Assembly: GCA_051647685.1 (NCBI GenBank)
Contig: JBOFEG010000021.1
Coordinates: 9,784 to 73,783, forward strand
Direction of reading: 5' to 3'
From: CALTSX01 sp051647685
GTDB lineage: Bacteria; Chlamydiota; Chlamydiia; Chlamydiales; CALTSX01
Length of the DNA stretch: 64,000 nucleotides
In this document: in pieces, positions 18,531-27,932 of the stretch
Position numbering within the stretch: the first letter of the stretch is position 1
Layout of the letters: every line of letters starts with the position of its first letter
Position numbers and translations under genes: made by a program
Notes under the pieces: generated by a model
The model's input: the letters and a program-made list of their open reading frames with translations, nothing else
The model's database searches: none
What the model was told of the DNA's origin: nothing

Positions 18531-19673
18531 ATGGATGAAATTCTTTTTCAAATTACAACCAAACATTTAGAAAATGGTTTGCTAGGAATTCCTATTGGGT
18601 ATTGTACTGTCTCACATCTTCATCCAAAAAATGGTCTTATATATCGCGAAAAACCCATAGAGTCTTTGATAGATTTGTCAATAGAAGAAGTAATTTATTT
18701 ATTATATTTTGGCAGACTTCCACAACAGGAGGAAAAAAGCGGTTTCATCCGACAAATGACAAATAGATATTTTGTATCCTCTGGAGTGATTCGATTAATT
18801 AGATCATTGCCTACCTCTACTTCTCCAATGAAGTTATTTGCGACCTCTATACTCCTTTTAGGAATGCTAGAATCTACCGGTGATTATAAGAAAGATTGCC
18901 TGAATGTGATTGGAAAACTACCGGCAATAGTAGCAGAGGTTATCAACCACCATGCCGGATGGGGGGAGACCCCGCAGGTTTTAGAAGATTACGGATATAT
19001 GGATAATCTTCTATCTAGATTGCAAATTCCAAGAGGCGATAGGAAGCTTCTTCACAAAATTTTTTCACTATATACTATATTGCATTGCGATATTGGGGGC
19101 GCCGATTTAGCAACATTTGTTGGTAAATCTGTAGCCTCTGGAGGCGCCGATATGTATGAGTCTTTAAGCTCTTGTATTTATGCGATAGGTGGTGGAAAAA
19201 TCAACGAAACTGGACTTGCTAGTTTAGAACATGTTAGAAATTCTCTTCAATATTGCCGTGAAGAAATTAAAAAAGAAAGCATTTCTGAATATATACAATT
19301 GAATCCAATCGTAAAAGAGCAAGTGCAATCGCTATATTCAATACAAGAAGATAAACGAGCTACTATTCTGTATCGAATCGCAGAAGAGCAATTTTCTGCA
19401 CATCCATTTATTAAGACAGCAAGTCTTTTACGCGAAGTTATGGTTGATATCTTATATAAAGAAAAAGGAAAACAATATTATCCTTCCTCTGCTGCTATTT
19501 CTAGCATAATTTTACAGGCGAGTGGATTTCCATATTCAGAATATTACCCTATATTATTTGGATTATCCAGATGCATTGGAGCTGCTGTGCAAATTGTATA
19601 CGAACGATGTGATGCTAGAGATGGAAGAGGAATGCCTACAATGTCTCCGTTGTATCTCTATAAAACAACTTGA
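18531..19673 (+). CDS. Citrate-synthase-fold protein lacking all three catalytic residues
   Basis: A complete 380-residue frame that aligns along its length with bacterial citrate synthase. The family HADHEQN segment reads HCDIGGAD (185-192). The GP.HGGAN loop with the first catalytic His reads GGGKINET (220-227), with Lys at the His position. The GFGHRVY segment with the second catalytic His is replaced by QVQSLY, just before the still recognisable EDKRATILYRIAEE. The catalytic Asp of YYPNVDFYSG becomes Ala321 in YYPSSAAISS. Framework residues such as Arg347 in FGLSRCIGA remain. Citrate synthesis is therefore very unlikely. It follows mdh by ~150 bases on the same strand. An open, full-length frame suggests selection for another role. 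Confidence 0.85.
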   Translation: MDEILFQITTKHLENGLLGIPIGYCTVSHLHPKNGLIYREKPIESLIDLSIEEVIYLLYFGRLPQQEEKSGFIRQMTNRYFVSSGVIRLIRSLPTSTSPMKLFATSILLLGMLESTGDYKKDCLNVIGKLPAIVAEVINHHAGWGETPQVLEDYGYMDNLLSRLQIPRGDRKLLHKIFSLYTILHCDIGGADLATFVGKSVASGGADMYESLSSCIYAIGGGKINETGLASLEHVRNSLQYCREEIKKESISEYIQLNPIVKEQVQSLYSIQEDKRATILYRIAEEQFSAHPFIKTASLLREVMVDILYKEKGKQYYPSSAAISSIILQASGFPYSEYYPILFGLSRCIGAAVQIVYERCDARDGRGMPTMSPLYLYKTT

Positions 19674-20621
19674 TACTATCTAATTCTATTCTGAATAGAA
19701 TGTTATAATTGTCGTGGCTGTTGAATCGTAATTTATTATTTGGTTATAAAGATTATGAGTCGGCTATTACAAATCATTCCGAACTGGAAAGAATACATCA
19801 AAATATAGTTTTATAGGCAGAAAAATTTTGTAAATTTTCTATTTTATTCGTAAATATTCTTTAAACTTCCAGTCAATTGCGGAAAAAATGGGTAAAATTA
19901 ACTCATATTTAAGAGTTTTAAAATCAAAAAGATTAGAGCAAGGTATAGTTTATATCTTTAAGTATCTTTCCATAAATTCAACAAAAATAGGAGCTGATTT
20001 ATATATAAAAATAATAAGAAATATGCCTGCAGAAAATCCATTCATTCCCTTATTTTTATTTTCCTTATTTAAACGCCAGAGAAAGTAACAAGTTAATAGT
20101 AAATAACCTATTGTGTAAATTCGATCATTCATTATTCTTCAGCTCCCGTGCTGTTTTCTTATATTCATATGCTTTTTTAAAATCGTTAGCGCCGTTGTTG
20201 ATATTTAGAAAAAGAACTTATAAGGATAGGTATGTCACAAGCAGACTATTTAAAAAAACGTATTTTTTCTTTATATGAAAAAAATGTAAAAGATAAATAG
20301 TTTAAAAAATGATTATATTTTTTAGAGCAAATTTATTAAAAATTTACAGTTCTGTATCGTTTCCTAAATTTTTTAGTTTTAGATTTTTTCAAGTTTCAAT
20401 TCAATAAATAAATATGAAGAACGGCAAAGATTACTTAAGATAATATTTTCGTAGTGTCACTTCATACATACAAAATGAACTCTGAATCAATTGGAATAAA
20501 GGAGAACAGGATTATTAAGCGTTTGTGTTCTCATGTAAAGCTCCTAAAAAATTTATATAAAAATATGTACTCAATCATTGATAATTAGTGAACTATAATA
20601 CAGCATTAGAGATGATCCATA
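19674..20621. other. Gene-poor gap with small coding remnants
   Basis: About 950 AT-rich bases without a convincing gene. On the plus strand 20231-20299 reads as a 22-codon frame starting MSQADYLKKRIF with AAGGA before the ATG, which looks like the beginning of a lost gene. On the minus strand roughly 20215-20125 reads NGANDFKKAYEYKKTAREL and ends in a TGA that overlaps the start of a small membrane ORF. A short palindrome lies near 19683-19700 after the citrate-synthase-like gene. I read this as a graveyard of at least two genes. Confidence 0.4.
19950..20132 (-). CDS. Possible small membrane protein
   Basis: A 60-codon minus-strand frame with two hydrophobic segments (YTIGYLLLTCYFLW and GFSAGIFLIIFIY). 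GGGAG lies about ten bases before its ATG, and that ATG overlaps the stop of a short upstream coding remnant. A plus-strand frame of 66 codons overlaps it and is less convincing. No family is recognised. It may be a remnant rather than a working gene. Confidence 0.25.
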   Translation of the reverse strand: MNDRIYTIGYLLLTCYFLWRLNKENKNKGMNGFSAGIFLIIFIYKSAPIFVEFMERYLKI

Positions 20622-21575
20622 TTGAAAGTTGCAATTATTGGGGCGGGTCTGAGTGGGCTCAGTATTGCTTCTTATCTACTTAGGAAGAATAGTGATATTC
20701 ATATAACAATATATGATCAAGAAGGAATTGGCAATGGCGCCTCACAAGCAGCCAGCTTATTGCATCCATATCCCGGAAAAAATGGAAAGCGAAGCCTAGA
20801 GGCAGAAATAGCATTAACTACAGTACATGAATTATTCGAGTTTGCACGGCCATTTGCTAATCATCCATTTTTATCAGTAGGGGTTCTCCGCTCTGCTTAT
20901 ACTCTAGAACAAGAACGAAATTTTATTTCGATGGGAAAACTCTATGGCGATATTAATCTTTATAACTCCAAATTGCCTTTTTTCCATATTTCTTCTGGAT
21001 TTACTGTGAATACAAGAGAGTATTTGCTGTCATTGTGGCGATTTTGCAACTATTATAATGCAACTTTGGTCCGAGAAAAAATCACTTCTTTAGATAAATT
21101 AAATACATTTGATCATATTGTGCTAGCAATGGGAGGTGGTATTTCATCTTTCAGCATGATTCATCAACATTCTCTTGATTTTGTAAAAGGACAAATTTTA
21201 TATAGCAATATAAAAAGGATTTGTCATATTCCTATGAGTTGTATCGCTAATGGTTATATAGCACAAGTGCCGAATGCAGATATTCATTTAGGTTCGACTT
21301 ATGAACATTATTTTACTCATCATAAGTTTTCCTTGAACACGGCAAAAAAAATTATCCTTGGAAAACTAATACCTCGTTTCCCCTGGGTAGAGGAATTATC
21401 TATTGAGAGTGGACATGCCGCTATTCGAGTGTGTAACAAGAAAAATTATCTACCGATTTTTGACAGAATTCGTCCGGGTCTTTGGATGATGACAGCTATG
21501 GGTTCGAGAGGACTTCTCTATCATGCAATTATGGGACTTCGAGCTGCAGAGCGAATTTTGAGTGAACATGTATGA
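20622..21575 (+). CDS. FAD-dependent oxidoreductase (DAO/MnmC-C-like)
   Basis: A 317-residue flavoprotein of the D-amino-acid-oxidase fold. The N-terminus KVAIIGAGLSGLSIASYLL is the FAD-binding Rossmann motif. GIGNGASQAASLLHPYP resembles the second FAD contact in the C-terminal domain of MnmC, and RPGLWMMTAMGSRGLLYH is the C-terminal FAD motif. The reaction is probably oxidation of a secondary amine; substrate unknown. The start is TTG at 20622 because a stop lies only two codons upstream in frame and no ATG is available. Its end overlaps the next gene by 4 bases. Confidence 0.82.
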   Translation: MKVAIIGAGLSGLSIASYLLRKNSDIHITIYDQEGIGNGASQAASLLHPYPGKNGKRSLEAEIALTTVHELFEFARPFANHPFLSVGVLRSAYTLEQERNFISMGKLYGDINLYNSKLPFFHISSGFTVNTREYLLSLWRFCNYYNATLVREKITSLDKLNTFDHIVLAMGGGISSFSMIHQHSLDFVKGQILYSNIKRICHIPMSCIANGYIAQVPNADIHLGSTYEHYFTHHKFSLNTAKKIILGKLIPRFPWVEELSIESGHAAIRVCNKKNYLPIFDRIRPGLWMMTAMGSRGLLYHAIMGLRAAERILSEHV

Positions 21576-22369
21576 ATACTACCGGCAAATTTCTTTTTTT
21601 GGGATCTGGCAGTTCTCTCGGCGTTCCAGTTATTGGTTGCTCGTGCAAAGTTTGTTCATCTAAATCTCCGTACAATATACGATTACGACCTTCTGGATGT
21701 ATTTTATGGAAAGGTAAGAAGTTTCTGTTAGATGCATCACCTGACTTTCGCGCTCAAGCTTTGCGCTATGGAATTAATGAACTTGATGGGGTTTTATTTA
21801 CACATGCTCACAATGATCATATTGGAGGTATGGATGATTTGCGAATTTACTCTTTAATGTCTCAAAAGAAAATACCCTGTTTATTATCTGAAGATACCCT
21901 CTCTGGGATTCGAAAACGTTACCATTATTTGCTACATGCGGATGCAAAAGATGGAAAAATTACCTCAAAATTTCATTTTCACACACTGCCTAAAGAGGAT
22001 GGATCAATTCTATTTGAGGGAATGCATGTACATTATATAAGTTACCATCAGTCTAGTATGAAAGTGACTGGATTTAGATTTAAAAATTTTGCTTATATAA
22101 CAGATATACACACCTACAGTCCTCATGTCTTTTCTTTACTGGAGGGTATCAATATACTTGTAATCAGTGCACCGAGATGGACTAAAACTAAATCCCATCT
22201 AACTATTGAAGAGGCAATTGCATTTACAAAGCACTTACATATTGAGAAAACCTATTTCACACATTTGGCTCATGATTTAGATTATGAGGAGACCAACCGA
22301 AAATTGCCGGATGGATTTGAACTTGGGTATGATGGACTTGAACTGACAATAGAAATAGAAGGAGAGTAA
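21572..22369 (+). CDS. Metallo-beta-lactamase-fold hydrolase (PhnP-like)
   Basis: A 265-residue MBL-fold protein. The N-terminus FLGSGSSLGVPVIGCSCKVC has the early Cys-rich loop seen in PhnP-type phosphodiesterases. THAHNDHIGGMDDLR is the metal-binding HxHxDH motif, and YITDIHTYSP and THLAHDLDYE supply further ligands. PhnP hydrolyses cyclic phosphodiesters; here the substrate is unproven. The gene starts within the last four bases of the FAD oxidoreductase and is followed 5 bases later by hflX. In C. trachomatis a PhnP-like gene also lies next to hflX. Confidence 0.87.
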   Translation: MNTTGKFLFLGSGSSLGVPVIGCSCKVCSSKSPYNIRLRPSGCILWKGKKFLLDASPDFRAQALRYGINELDGVLFTHAHNDHIGGMDDLRIYSLMSQKKIPCLLSEDTLSGIRKRYHYLLHADAKDGKITSKFHFHTLPKEDGSILFEGMHVHYISYHQSSMKVTGFRFKNFAYITDIHTYSPHVFSLLEGINILVISAPRWTKTKSHLTIEEAIAFTKHLHIEKTYFTHLAHDLDYEETNRKLPDGFELGYDGLELTIEIEGE

Positions 22370-22374
22370 CTTAC

Positions 22375-23676
22375 GTGCACAAAGGAAAAGGGAGAATTCA
22401 AGAGAAAAGTGTATTGCAAAAAACTGTCACAGCATTTTTAGTTGGGATTTACTTTGATCCATCTGACAAAAAAATATGTGAAGAACACTTAGAGGAATTA
22501 AGCGAACTTTCTCGAACATGTGGATTTGAAGTTGTCGGCGCAAAACCTTGTCCATTGAAAAGAGTTTCATCAGCTACTTATCTAGGAAAGGGGAAAATTA
22601 AAGAATTGATATCTGATGTTGAGTCTACAGAAGCGGATCTCATCATTTTTGATGAAGAAATTTCTCCCAATCAAGAGAGAAATCTAGAGAAGTTATTTAA
22701 TAGAGTTATCTTAGACCGAACTGGGCTTATTTTAGAAGTATTTGCAAAGAGAGCGCAGACTCGCGAGGCCAAAATTCAAATCGAACTCGCTAAAAGTAAA
22801 TATGAACTTCCAAGGCTTAAAAGATTATGGACGCATTTATCTCGACAAAGCGCGAGCGGGGGTGGAATGTACTTACGTGGAGCTGGAGAAAGGCAAATAG
22901 AAATCGATCGAAGACTCGTTAAGAAACGGATTACATCTTTACAGAAAGAACTCACTGAAGTACGTATGCGAAGACAATTACAGAGACAAGCCCGTTTACG
23001 ATCTAAAATATTTACCATAGCCCTTATTGGATATACGAATGCTGGAAAATCTACACTTCTTAATGCACTAACTCACTCGGAAGTATTTGCTGAAGATAAA
23101 TTATTTGCCACACTTGATACCACAACTAGAAAGGCAACATTACCAAACCACCAAGAAGTTTTATATATCGACACAGTTGGATTTATTCGGAAATTGCCTC
23201 ACGCTCTTGTGGCTGCATTTAAGAGTACACTTGAGGAAGTTTTATATACCGATTTGTTAATTCATTTAATCGATGTGAGTCACCCAATGGCCATTGAACA
23301 AGCAGAAACTACTTATGAAGTATTGAAAGAGTTGAAAGCTCTACATCGGCCTATAATTACAGTATTAAATAAAATAGACAAGATCACTGACCGAGGAAAG
23401 ATTCAACGTTTTCGCGTTAAATATCCAAAAACCGTCGGAGTTTCTGCTTTAAAAGGGGAGGGAATCGAGGAATTATTAAAATTAATTATAAAAGAAATCC
23501 AAAATTTATGTTATACTTGCACGCTTCGAATTTCCCAAAGAGAATATGGGATACTTAGTCGTTTAATGCAAGAGGGGGAAATTCTAGAGCAGTATTATGA
23601 AGATAACGATATTATTGTAAAAATTACTTTGCCCAAACGAATGCAGGATCAAGTCTCTGCATATACAATTCAATAG
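22375..23676 (+). CDS. hflX: Ribosome-associated GTPase HflX
   Basis: A 433-residue GTPase that binds and splits stalled 70S ribosomes. The N-terminal HflX domain includes TYLGKGKIKEL and IFDEEISPNQERNLE. The linker has the Gly-rich ASGGGMYLRGAGE loop. The G domain shows GYTNAGKSTLLNAL (G1), DTVGF (G3) and LNKIDK (G4). The start is GTG at 22375, with AAGGAGAG upstream. It is part of the oxidoreductase-phnP-hflX-radC plus-strand group. Confidence 0.94.
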   Translation: MHKGKGRIQEKSVLQKTVTAFLVGIYFDPSDKKICEEHLEELSELSRTCGFEVVGAKPCPLKRVSSATYLGKGKIKELISDVESTEADLIIFDEEISPNQERNLEKLFNRVILDRTGLILEVFAKRAQTREAKIQIELAKSKYELPRLKRLWTHLSRQSASGGGMYLRGAGERQIEIDRRLVKKRITSLQKELTEVRMRRQLQRQARLRSKIFTIALIGYTNAGKSTLLNALTHSEVFAEDKLFATLDTTTRKATLPNHQEVLYIDTVGFIRKLPHALVAAFKSTLEEVLYTDLLIHLIDVSHPMAIEQAETTYEVLKELKALHRPIITVLNKIDKITDRGKIQRFRVKYPKTVGVSALKGEGIEELLKLIIKEIQNLCYTCTLRISQREYGILSRLMQEGEILEQYYEDNDIIVKITLPKRMQDQVSAYTIQ

Positions 23677-23691
23677 CGATATAATCTAGAT

Positions 23692-24378
23692 ATGATGCAT
23701 GGATTGCCACTTGAAGATCGACCTCGTGAGAGATTACTTAGAAAAGGGGAAGATGCACTTTCTATGTCGGAACTTCTCGCAATTATTATAGGGAACGGTA
23801 CTCGTGGCAAAAACGCAATTCGACTAGCGGAAGAACTTTTAATTTCTTTTTCTGGGATTACCGGACTTCTGGATGCATCTGTTGAGGAAATTACATCTAT
23901 TAAAGGAATAGGTAGAGCCAAGGCTATTAAAATAAAGGCAGCACTAGCTATTTCAACGCGCATTCAAAGAGATATGTTTTTTCACTCTCCTAAAATCACT
24001 ACACCTAAAGATGCTTTTATCCTCTTACAAGGACTATTTTATCAAAAAAAAAAGGAGATCATTGCAGTACTTCTTCGAGATATCAAAAAAAGAGTAATTC
24101 ATATAGAAGTAGTTGCTATTGGTTCACTAGTCGAGGTAATATCTCACCCACGTGAAATTTTTTACCCTGCAATTCGAAAAAATGCACATAGTATTATTCT
24201 CTCACATAATCACCCCAGCGGAGATGTCACCCCATCAAAAGAAGACCTTCTTTTTACAGAAAGATTGATTCAATCCGGAAAGATCTTAGGTATTTCACTC
24301 GACGACCATTTAATCATTAGTGATAAATCCTTCACTTCTTTCTGGATGAAAAAAATTATTCTTAGAGAAATTTATTAG
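23692..24378 (+). CDS. radC: RadC-family JAB/MPN-domain protein
   Basis: A 228-residue protein with the RadC layout: an N-terminal LPLEDRPRERLLRKG, a helix-hairpin-helix region ITSIKGIGRAKAIKIKAAL, and the C-terminal JAMM metal site SHNHPSGDVTPSKED. The biochemical role of RadC is unsettled; it is no longer considered an established repair protein. The gene begins 15 bases after hflX, with two consecutive ATG codons as possible starts. Confidence 0.92.
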   Translation: MMHGLPLEDRPRERLLRKGEDALSMSELLAIIIGNGTRGKNAIRLAEELLISFSGITGLLDASVEEITSIKGIGRAKAIKIKAALAISTRIQRDMFFHSPKITTPKDAFILLQGLFYQKKKEIIAVLLRDIKKRVIHIEVVAIGSLVEVISHPREIFYPAIRKNAHSIILSHNHPSGDVTPSKEDLLFTERLIQSGKILGISLDDHLIISDKSFTSFWMKKIILREIY

Positions 24379-24548
24379 ATACTAATTTAGTAAATAATTT
24401 TATTTAATAAATTTATAATTTTTTTTTAATTTTCATAAAAATTCCATTAAAACCTAATTTGAATAGATTTTAAATTTATCAATTCTATAATCCGGTATTA
24501 ATAATTTTACTTACATGGTTTTTTAAAATAAAATTTATAAGGATACTT

Positions 24549-25385
24549 ATGATTGATATTACTGGAACTTATAGAAACGCACGTATTATACCAATGGCTC
24601 CAACTCCTTTACATGAAGATCATTTAGAACTAACGCCACAGGGAGGATCTGGGGCTAGTTCACCTTCTACTTCAACAGATGCATCCACTAGGTCGAGAGC
24701 AGAATCTGATAGTAATACTTATATCCAAGAATCAATAAGTTCAGCGTTCCTAGAGCAAGAAGAAGAATCTCGTGAAAAATGCACAAAAGTATTGACTTTA
24801 GAATTAGCTGAGAAATTACATCCCACTACTCTCACGTACACAAAATTAGAAAGAATCTATAAAATAGATAAGGTAGCTAGACAAAAGTTTTATCAAGCAG
24901 TTCGAAAATCAGGGGCTAAAGGGTTATATTTAGGTACTAAATTAAATCCCAAATATCAAACCAAAACCTATTTACTAACCATTGAAGAAGACACTGGGCG
25001 ATTTTTCTTGGATACACCCTTTGGAAGAAGAACTATTAAAAGTCCAAAAAATGTAATAAAACTATTGGATAATTGTTGTATCAGTGAACAAGAGACTATA
25101 CGCGCAGCTATACAAATAGCATTCTATGTCATAAAAACCATTTTTACTCCACATCGAGTCGATAAAATAGATCCTTTTATTAGACTGGAGGATTACTTAA
25201 ATAAAAAATGGCACCGAGTGAAGATAGATCCTCTAAATGAAATAGATGAGCGTTTGGGCGTCCATTATAATCCCGTCAAAAATACATCCAGTTCTAAAAT
25301 ATCTGAATATACCAATGCTCCCTTATTTAAAGATTTTCAAATTCAGGACATAGAGAGAACATTGCGTTATCGACAAAAATCATAA
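24549..25385 (+). CDS. Unknown protein with Ser/Thr-rich N-terminus
   Basis: A 278-residue intact frame that matches no family I know. Residues ~30-65 are low-complexity and Ser/Thr-rich (SGASSPSTSTDASTRSRAES). The remainder is a mixed alpha/beta sequence with no membrane segment and no classical signal peptide. AAGGA precedes the ATG and a clear terminator follows, so it is a monocistronic gene with its own signals. A disordered Ser-rich start would fit a type III secreted protein of Chlamydiae, but that is inference only. Confidence 0.65.
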   Translation: MIDITGTYRNARIIPMAPTPLHEDHLELTPQGGSGASSPSTSTDASTRSRAESDSNTYIQESISSAFLEQEEESREKCTKVLTLELAEKLHPTTLTYTKLERIYKIDKVARQKFYQAVRKSGAKGLYLGTKLNPKYQTKTYLLTIEEDTGRFFLDTPFGRRTIKSPKNVIKLLDNCCISEQETIRAAIQIAFYVIKTIFTPHRVDKIDPFIRLEDYLNKKWHRVKIDPLNEIDERLGVHYNPVKNTSSSKISEYTNAPLFKDFQIQDIERTLRYRQKS

Positions 25386-25401
25386 GACTCATTTGCCATT
25401 G

Positions 25402-25433
25402 CCGATTGGAAGTGATTCCAATCGGTTTTATTT
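25402..25433 (+). terminator. Rho-independent terminator
   Basis: A perfect 10-base-pair stem (CCGATTGGAA / TTCCAATCGG) closes a GTGA loop and is followed by TTTTATTT. It lies 16 bases after the stop of the Ser-rich unknown gene and separates it from mtaB. Confidence 0.88.
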
Positions 25434-25541
25434 ACAGGATAAATCAATATTTTTTTTCAACTTTTTCCTTCGAAATCACTCTTGCAACCTACCAGCTGAA
25501 TTGGCATAATATGGGGAAATTTCCCCCTTTTTATCATAATT

Positions 25542-26819
25542 ATGAACCAAATAAGTAAAAAATTCACTATAGCAACTCTCGGCTGTCGAACAAATCAGTA
25601 TGAGTCCCAAGCTTATTCTGACCAGTTAAAAAGCCTCGGATTTACACAGTCTGGTCAAAACGAAGCTGCAGATCTTTGCATTATTAATACATGCACAGTA
25701 ACAGAAATGGCAGATAAAAAAAGTTTGAGCACTTTGCGCGGGTTAATTCGTCGTAATCCTGGTGCAAAAATAGTTGTAACTGGGTGTCTCGCTGAAAGAG
25801 AGAAAAAACGGCTACAGGATATAGAAGGCGTTTCTATGATTGTGCCCAATAGTGCCAAAGAAAACTTACTGGCTCTTGCTCTGGATATCGAGAATTTACC
25901 CGAATTTAAAATTAACCAGTTTGAATGTCATACGCGGGCATTTGTAAAAATTCAAGATGGATGTAATTCTTACTGTTCCTATTGTATTATTCCCTTTGTG
26001 CGAGGGCGATCGCGTTCTAAGACCATTCCAGAAATTGTTAAAGAAGTGGAAGATCTTGTTGGAAATGGTTATAAAGAAATAGTTCTAACAGGAATTAATA
26101 TTGGCGATTTTGATGGGGGAGATCGAAAAAATGGCTGTAGACTGAGTGAGCTTGTCACTATTTTAGACCAAATAGATGGCTTGGAGCGTATTCGAATCTC
26201 ATCTATCGATCCGGACGAAGTAGATGATTTATTGTTGAAAGCTGTCGTTAATGGAAAAAAGACCTGCCATAGCATGCATATTGTATTGCAGGCGGGATCT
26301 AACACTATTTTAAAGCGAATGAATCGCAAATATACAAAACAAGACTTTTTACATACTATTCATCGATTACAAGATGCCAGTCCGCACTTCACTTTTACAA
26401 CAGATGTAATCGTAGGATTTCCGGGGGAGAGCGAATCTGACTTTATGGAGACTATACAAATGGTTGAGGAAGTGCGTTTTGCAAAAGTTCATATTTTCCC
26501 ATATAGCGCTAGACCAAAGACTCGGTCTTCTAGATTTGTTGATCCCATTCTTCCTCAAGAAATACAGAAAAGAAAATCCACCTTGCTTACCGTGGCAAAT
26601 CGCGTAGCATTTGGTTTGCGAAACGACTTTATTGGAAAAGAACTAGAGGTATTAATCGAATCCGCGGATAGTCAAAGAACGAGTGGGTATATGCGAGGAC
26701 ATACAGATAATTTTTTAGAAGTCAGCGTGGAGCCGTCTGTAAGTCTTTCTCCAAATACTATCGTACGAGTCAAAACTTTTGCTAATGAAGAGGATAGTTT
26801 ACTTGCGAGGTGTGTGTGA
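25542..26819 (+). CDS. mtaB: tRNA t6A37 methylthiotransferase MtaB
   Basis: A radical-SAM methylthiotransferase that converts t6A37 to ms2t6A37 in ANN-decoding tRNAs. At 425 residues it is full length. The N-terminal UPF0004 domain has GCRTNQYES, NTCTVTEMADKKS and VTGCLAERE, supplying the three Cys of the second cluster. The radical-SAM domain has CNSYCSYCIIPFVRGRSRS. A C-terminal TRAM-like domain follows. GCRTNQYE rather than the MiaB TYGCQMNE marks the MtaB subgroup. Its stop overlaps the next gene's GTG start. The sister gene miaB in this window is broken. Confidence 0.92.
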   Translation: MNQISKKFTIATLGCRTNQYESQAYSDQLKSLGFTQSGQNEAADLCIINTCTVTEMADKKSLSTLRGLIRRNPGAKIVVTGCLAEREKKRLQDIEGVSMIVPNSAKENLLALALDIENLPEFKINQFECHTRAFVKIQDGCNSYCSYCIIPFVRGRSRSKTIPEIVKEVEDLVGNGYKEIVLTGINIGDFDGGDRKNGCRLSELVTILDQIDGLERIRISSIDPDEVDDLLLKAVVNGKKTCHSMHIVLQAGSNTILKRMNRKYTKQDFLHTIHRLQDASPHFTFTTDVIVGFPGESESDFMETIQMVEEVRFAKVHIFPYSARPKTRSSRFVDPILPQEIQKRKSTLLTVANRVAFGLRNDFIGKELEVLIESADSQRTSGYMRGHTDNFLEVSVEPSVSLSPNTIVRVKTFANEEDSLLARCV

Positions 26820-27892
26820 AAATTACTATTGATTCTCGATTTTCTCCTTTTTCGCATCGAGCGGGGACACATGCACTCATTCCAAAAACTCAGATAGTTG
26901 TAGAAGTATATCCATCGCGCGTTCGTTTCTATTGTTGTAGATCTGTTGATGTGTATGAAATGGATATACAAATTGGAGGTTATGTAGATGGATTTACTAT
27001 TATACAAGATTTAGAGGGCCAAGTTGTTCGGGTATTTGGTACCTCTGTGAATGGCTATATGTCTTATGAATTGCAATTATTTGGTGGATATATTGCTATA
27101 GATTTGATTCGATCTCGCAATCCATTGAACATCATTTTTGAAGGAAAAACGCATACACTTCTTCCAAAGAAGCCGTTGCAATTATTTCCGGTCAGAGAAT
27201 ATATAAACTGCTCTCTCCCAAGACTTGCATTCGGCATTCATAAATCACAAAATATCGATCATATTGCTCTACGAAAAGATTTAAGAGAAACTCTACCCTT
27301 TCTCTATAGAATTGGAAAGCTATCTCCGAAGCATTCCGATCCTATTCAAACTGGCACTACAGGAGAACTGTTAGAAAAGATACAGGATCGTATACATGCT
27401 GGCGATAAAATAGGCACGACCCTTGCGTTGCATGAATTTTTTGTAATTGCTATTCGAGATCTATTTGTTCCCCAGCTGTTTGATTATCGCTTGCAAGGGT
27501 TATTTACTCCTCCAGAAACATCAAAGTTGCATTATGACACAAGCCTTTTGTCTAAAGTATCTGAGCTGATTGAAAGTTTATTCCTGCAACAACAGGAAAG
27601 CTCTATACTGTTTCTCCCTTTGCTTCTACCCATTTTACATGCAGGTAGATTCCTAACAGTACGCAGTCCATATAATAATTATACATTAGACATGGAGTGG
27701 CGTAGTCATAAATTGCGCAAAGTGATTTTCTATTCTCATGACTCGCGAAAATATCATTTCCTATTACCAAAGCCACTCCGCACATTTCGCATGAGATCTT
27801 CTAAGGCAGATCGTGGAACAGTTTGTTGCACTGGCGATCTTATTTCTGTGAAAAAAGATACTAGTTATTTTTTTGATCGCTTTCAAATATAA
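26816..27892 (+). CDS. Conserved-looking protein of unknown function between mtaB and ligA
   Basis: A 358-residue frame starting at GTG 26816, which overlaps the mtaB stop as GTGA; GTG 26810 is an alternative. No membrane segment or known catalytic motif is visible. The N-terminal half is beta-rich (VDVYEMDIQIGGYVDGF, VVRVFGTSVNGYMSYEL). The C-terminal half has helical stretches and ends with RFQI. Translational coupling and the intact frame indicate a real gene, probably a chlamydial-specific protein. I cannot assign a function. Confidence 0.7.
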   Translation: MKITIDSRFSPFSHRAGTHALIPKTQIVVEVYPSRVRFYCCRSVDVYEMDIQIGGYVDGFTIIQDLEGQVVRVFGTSVNGYMSYELQLFGGYIAIDLIRSRNPLNIIFEGKTHTLLPKKPLQLFPVREYINCSLPRLAFGIHKSQNIDHIALRKDLRETLPFLYRIGKLSPKHSDPIQTGTTGELLEKIQDRIHAGDKIGTTLALHEFFVIAIRDLFVPQLFDYRLQGLFTPPETSKLHYDTSLLSKVSELIESLFLQQQESSILFLPLLLPILHAGRFLTVRSPYNNYTLDMEWRSHKLRKVIFYSHDSRKYHFLLPKPLRTFRMRSSKADRGTVCCTGDLISVKKDTSYFFDRFQI

Positions 27893-27932
27893 AATATTAT
27901 TATCGTATAAATTTCTATTGCACGGGTCAAGC

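Noticed and set aside
20612..20624. ATG 20612 as start of the FAD oxidoreductase
   Set aside because: It is in another frame; the FAD motif frame can only start at TTG 20622 because a stop lies two codons before it.
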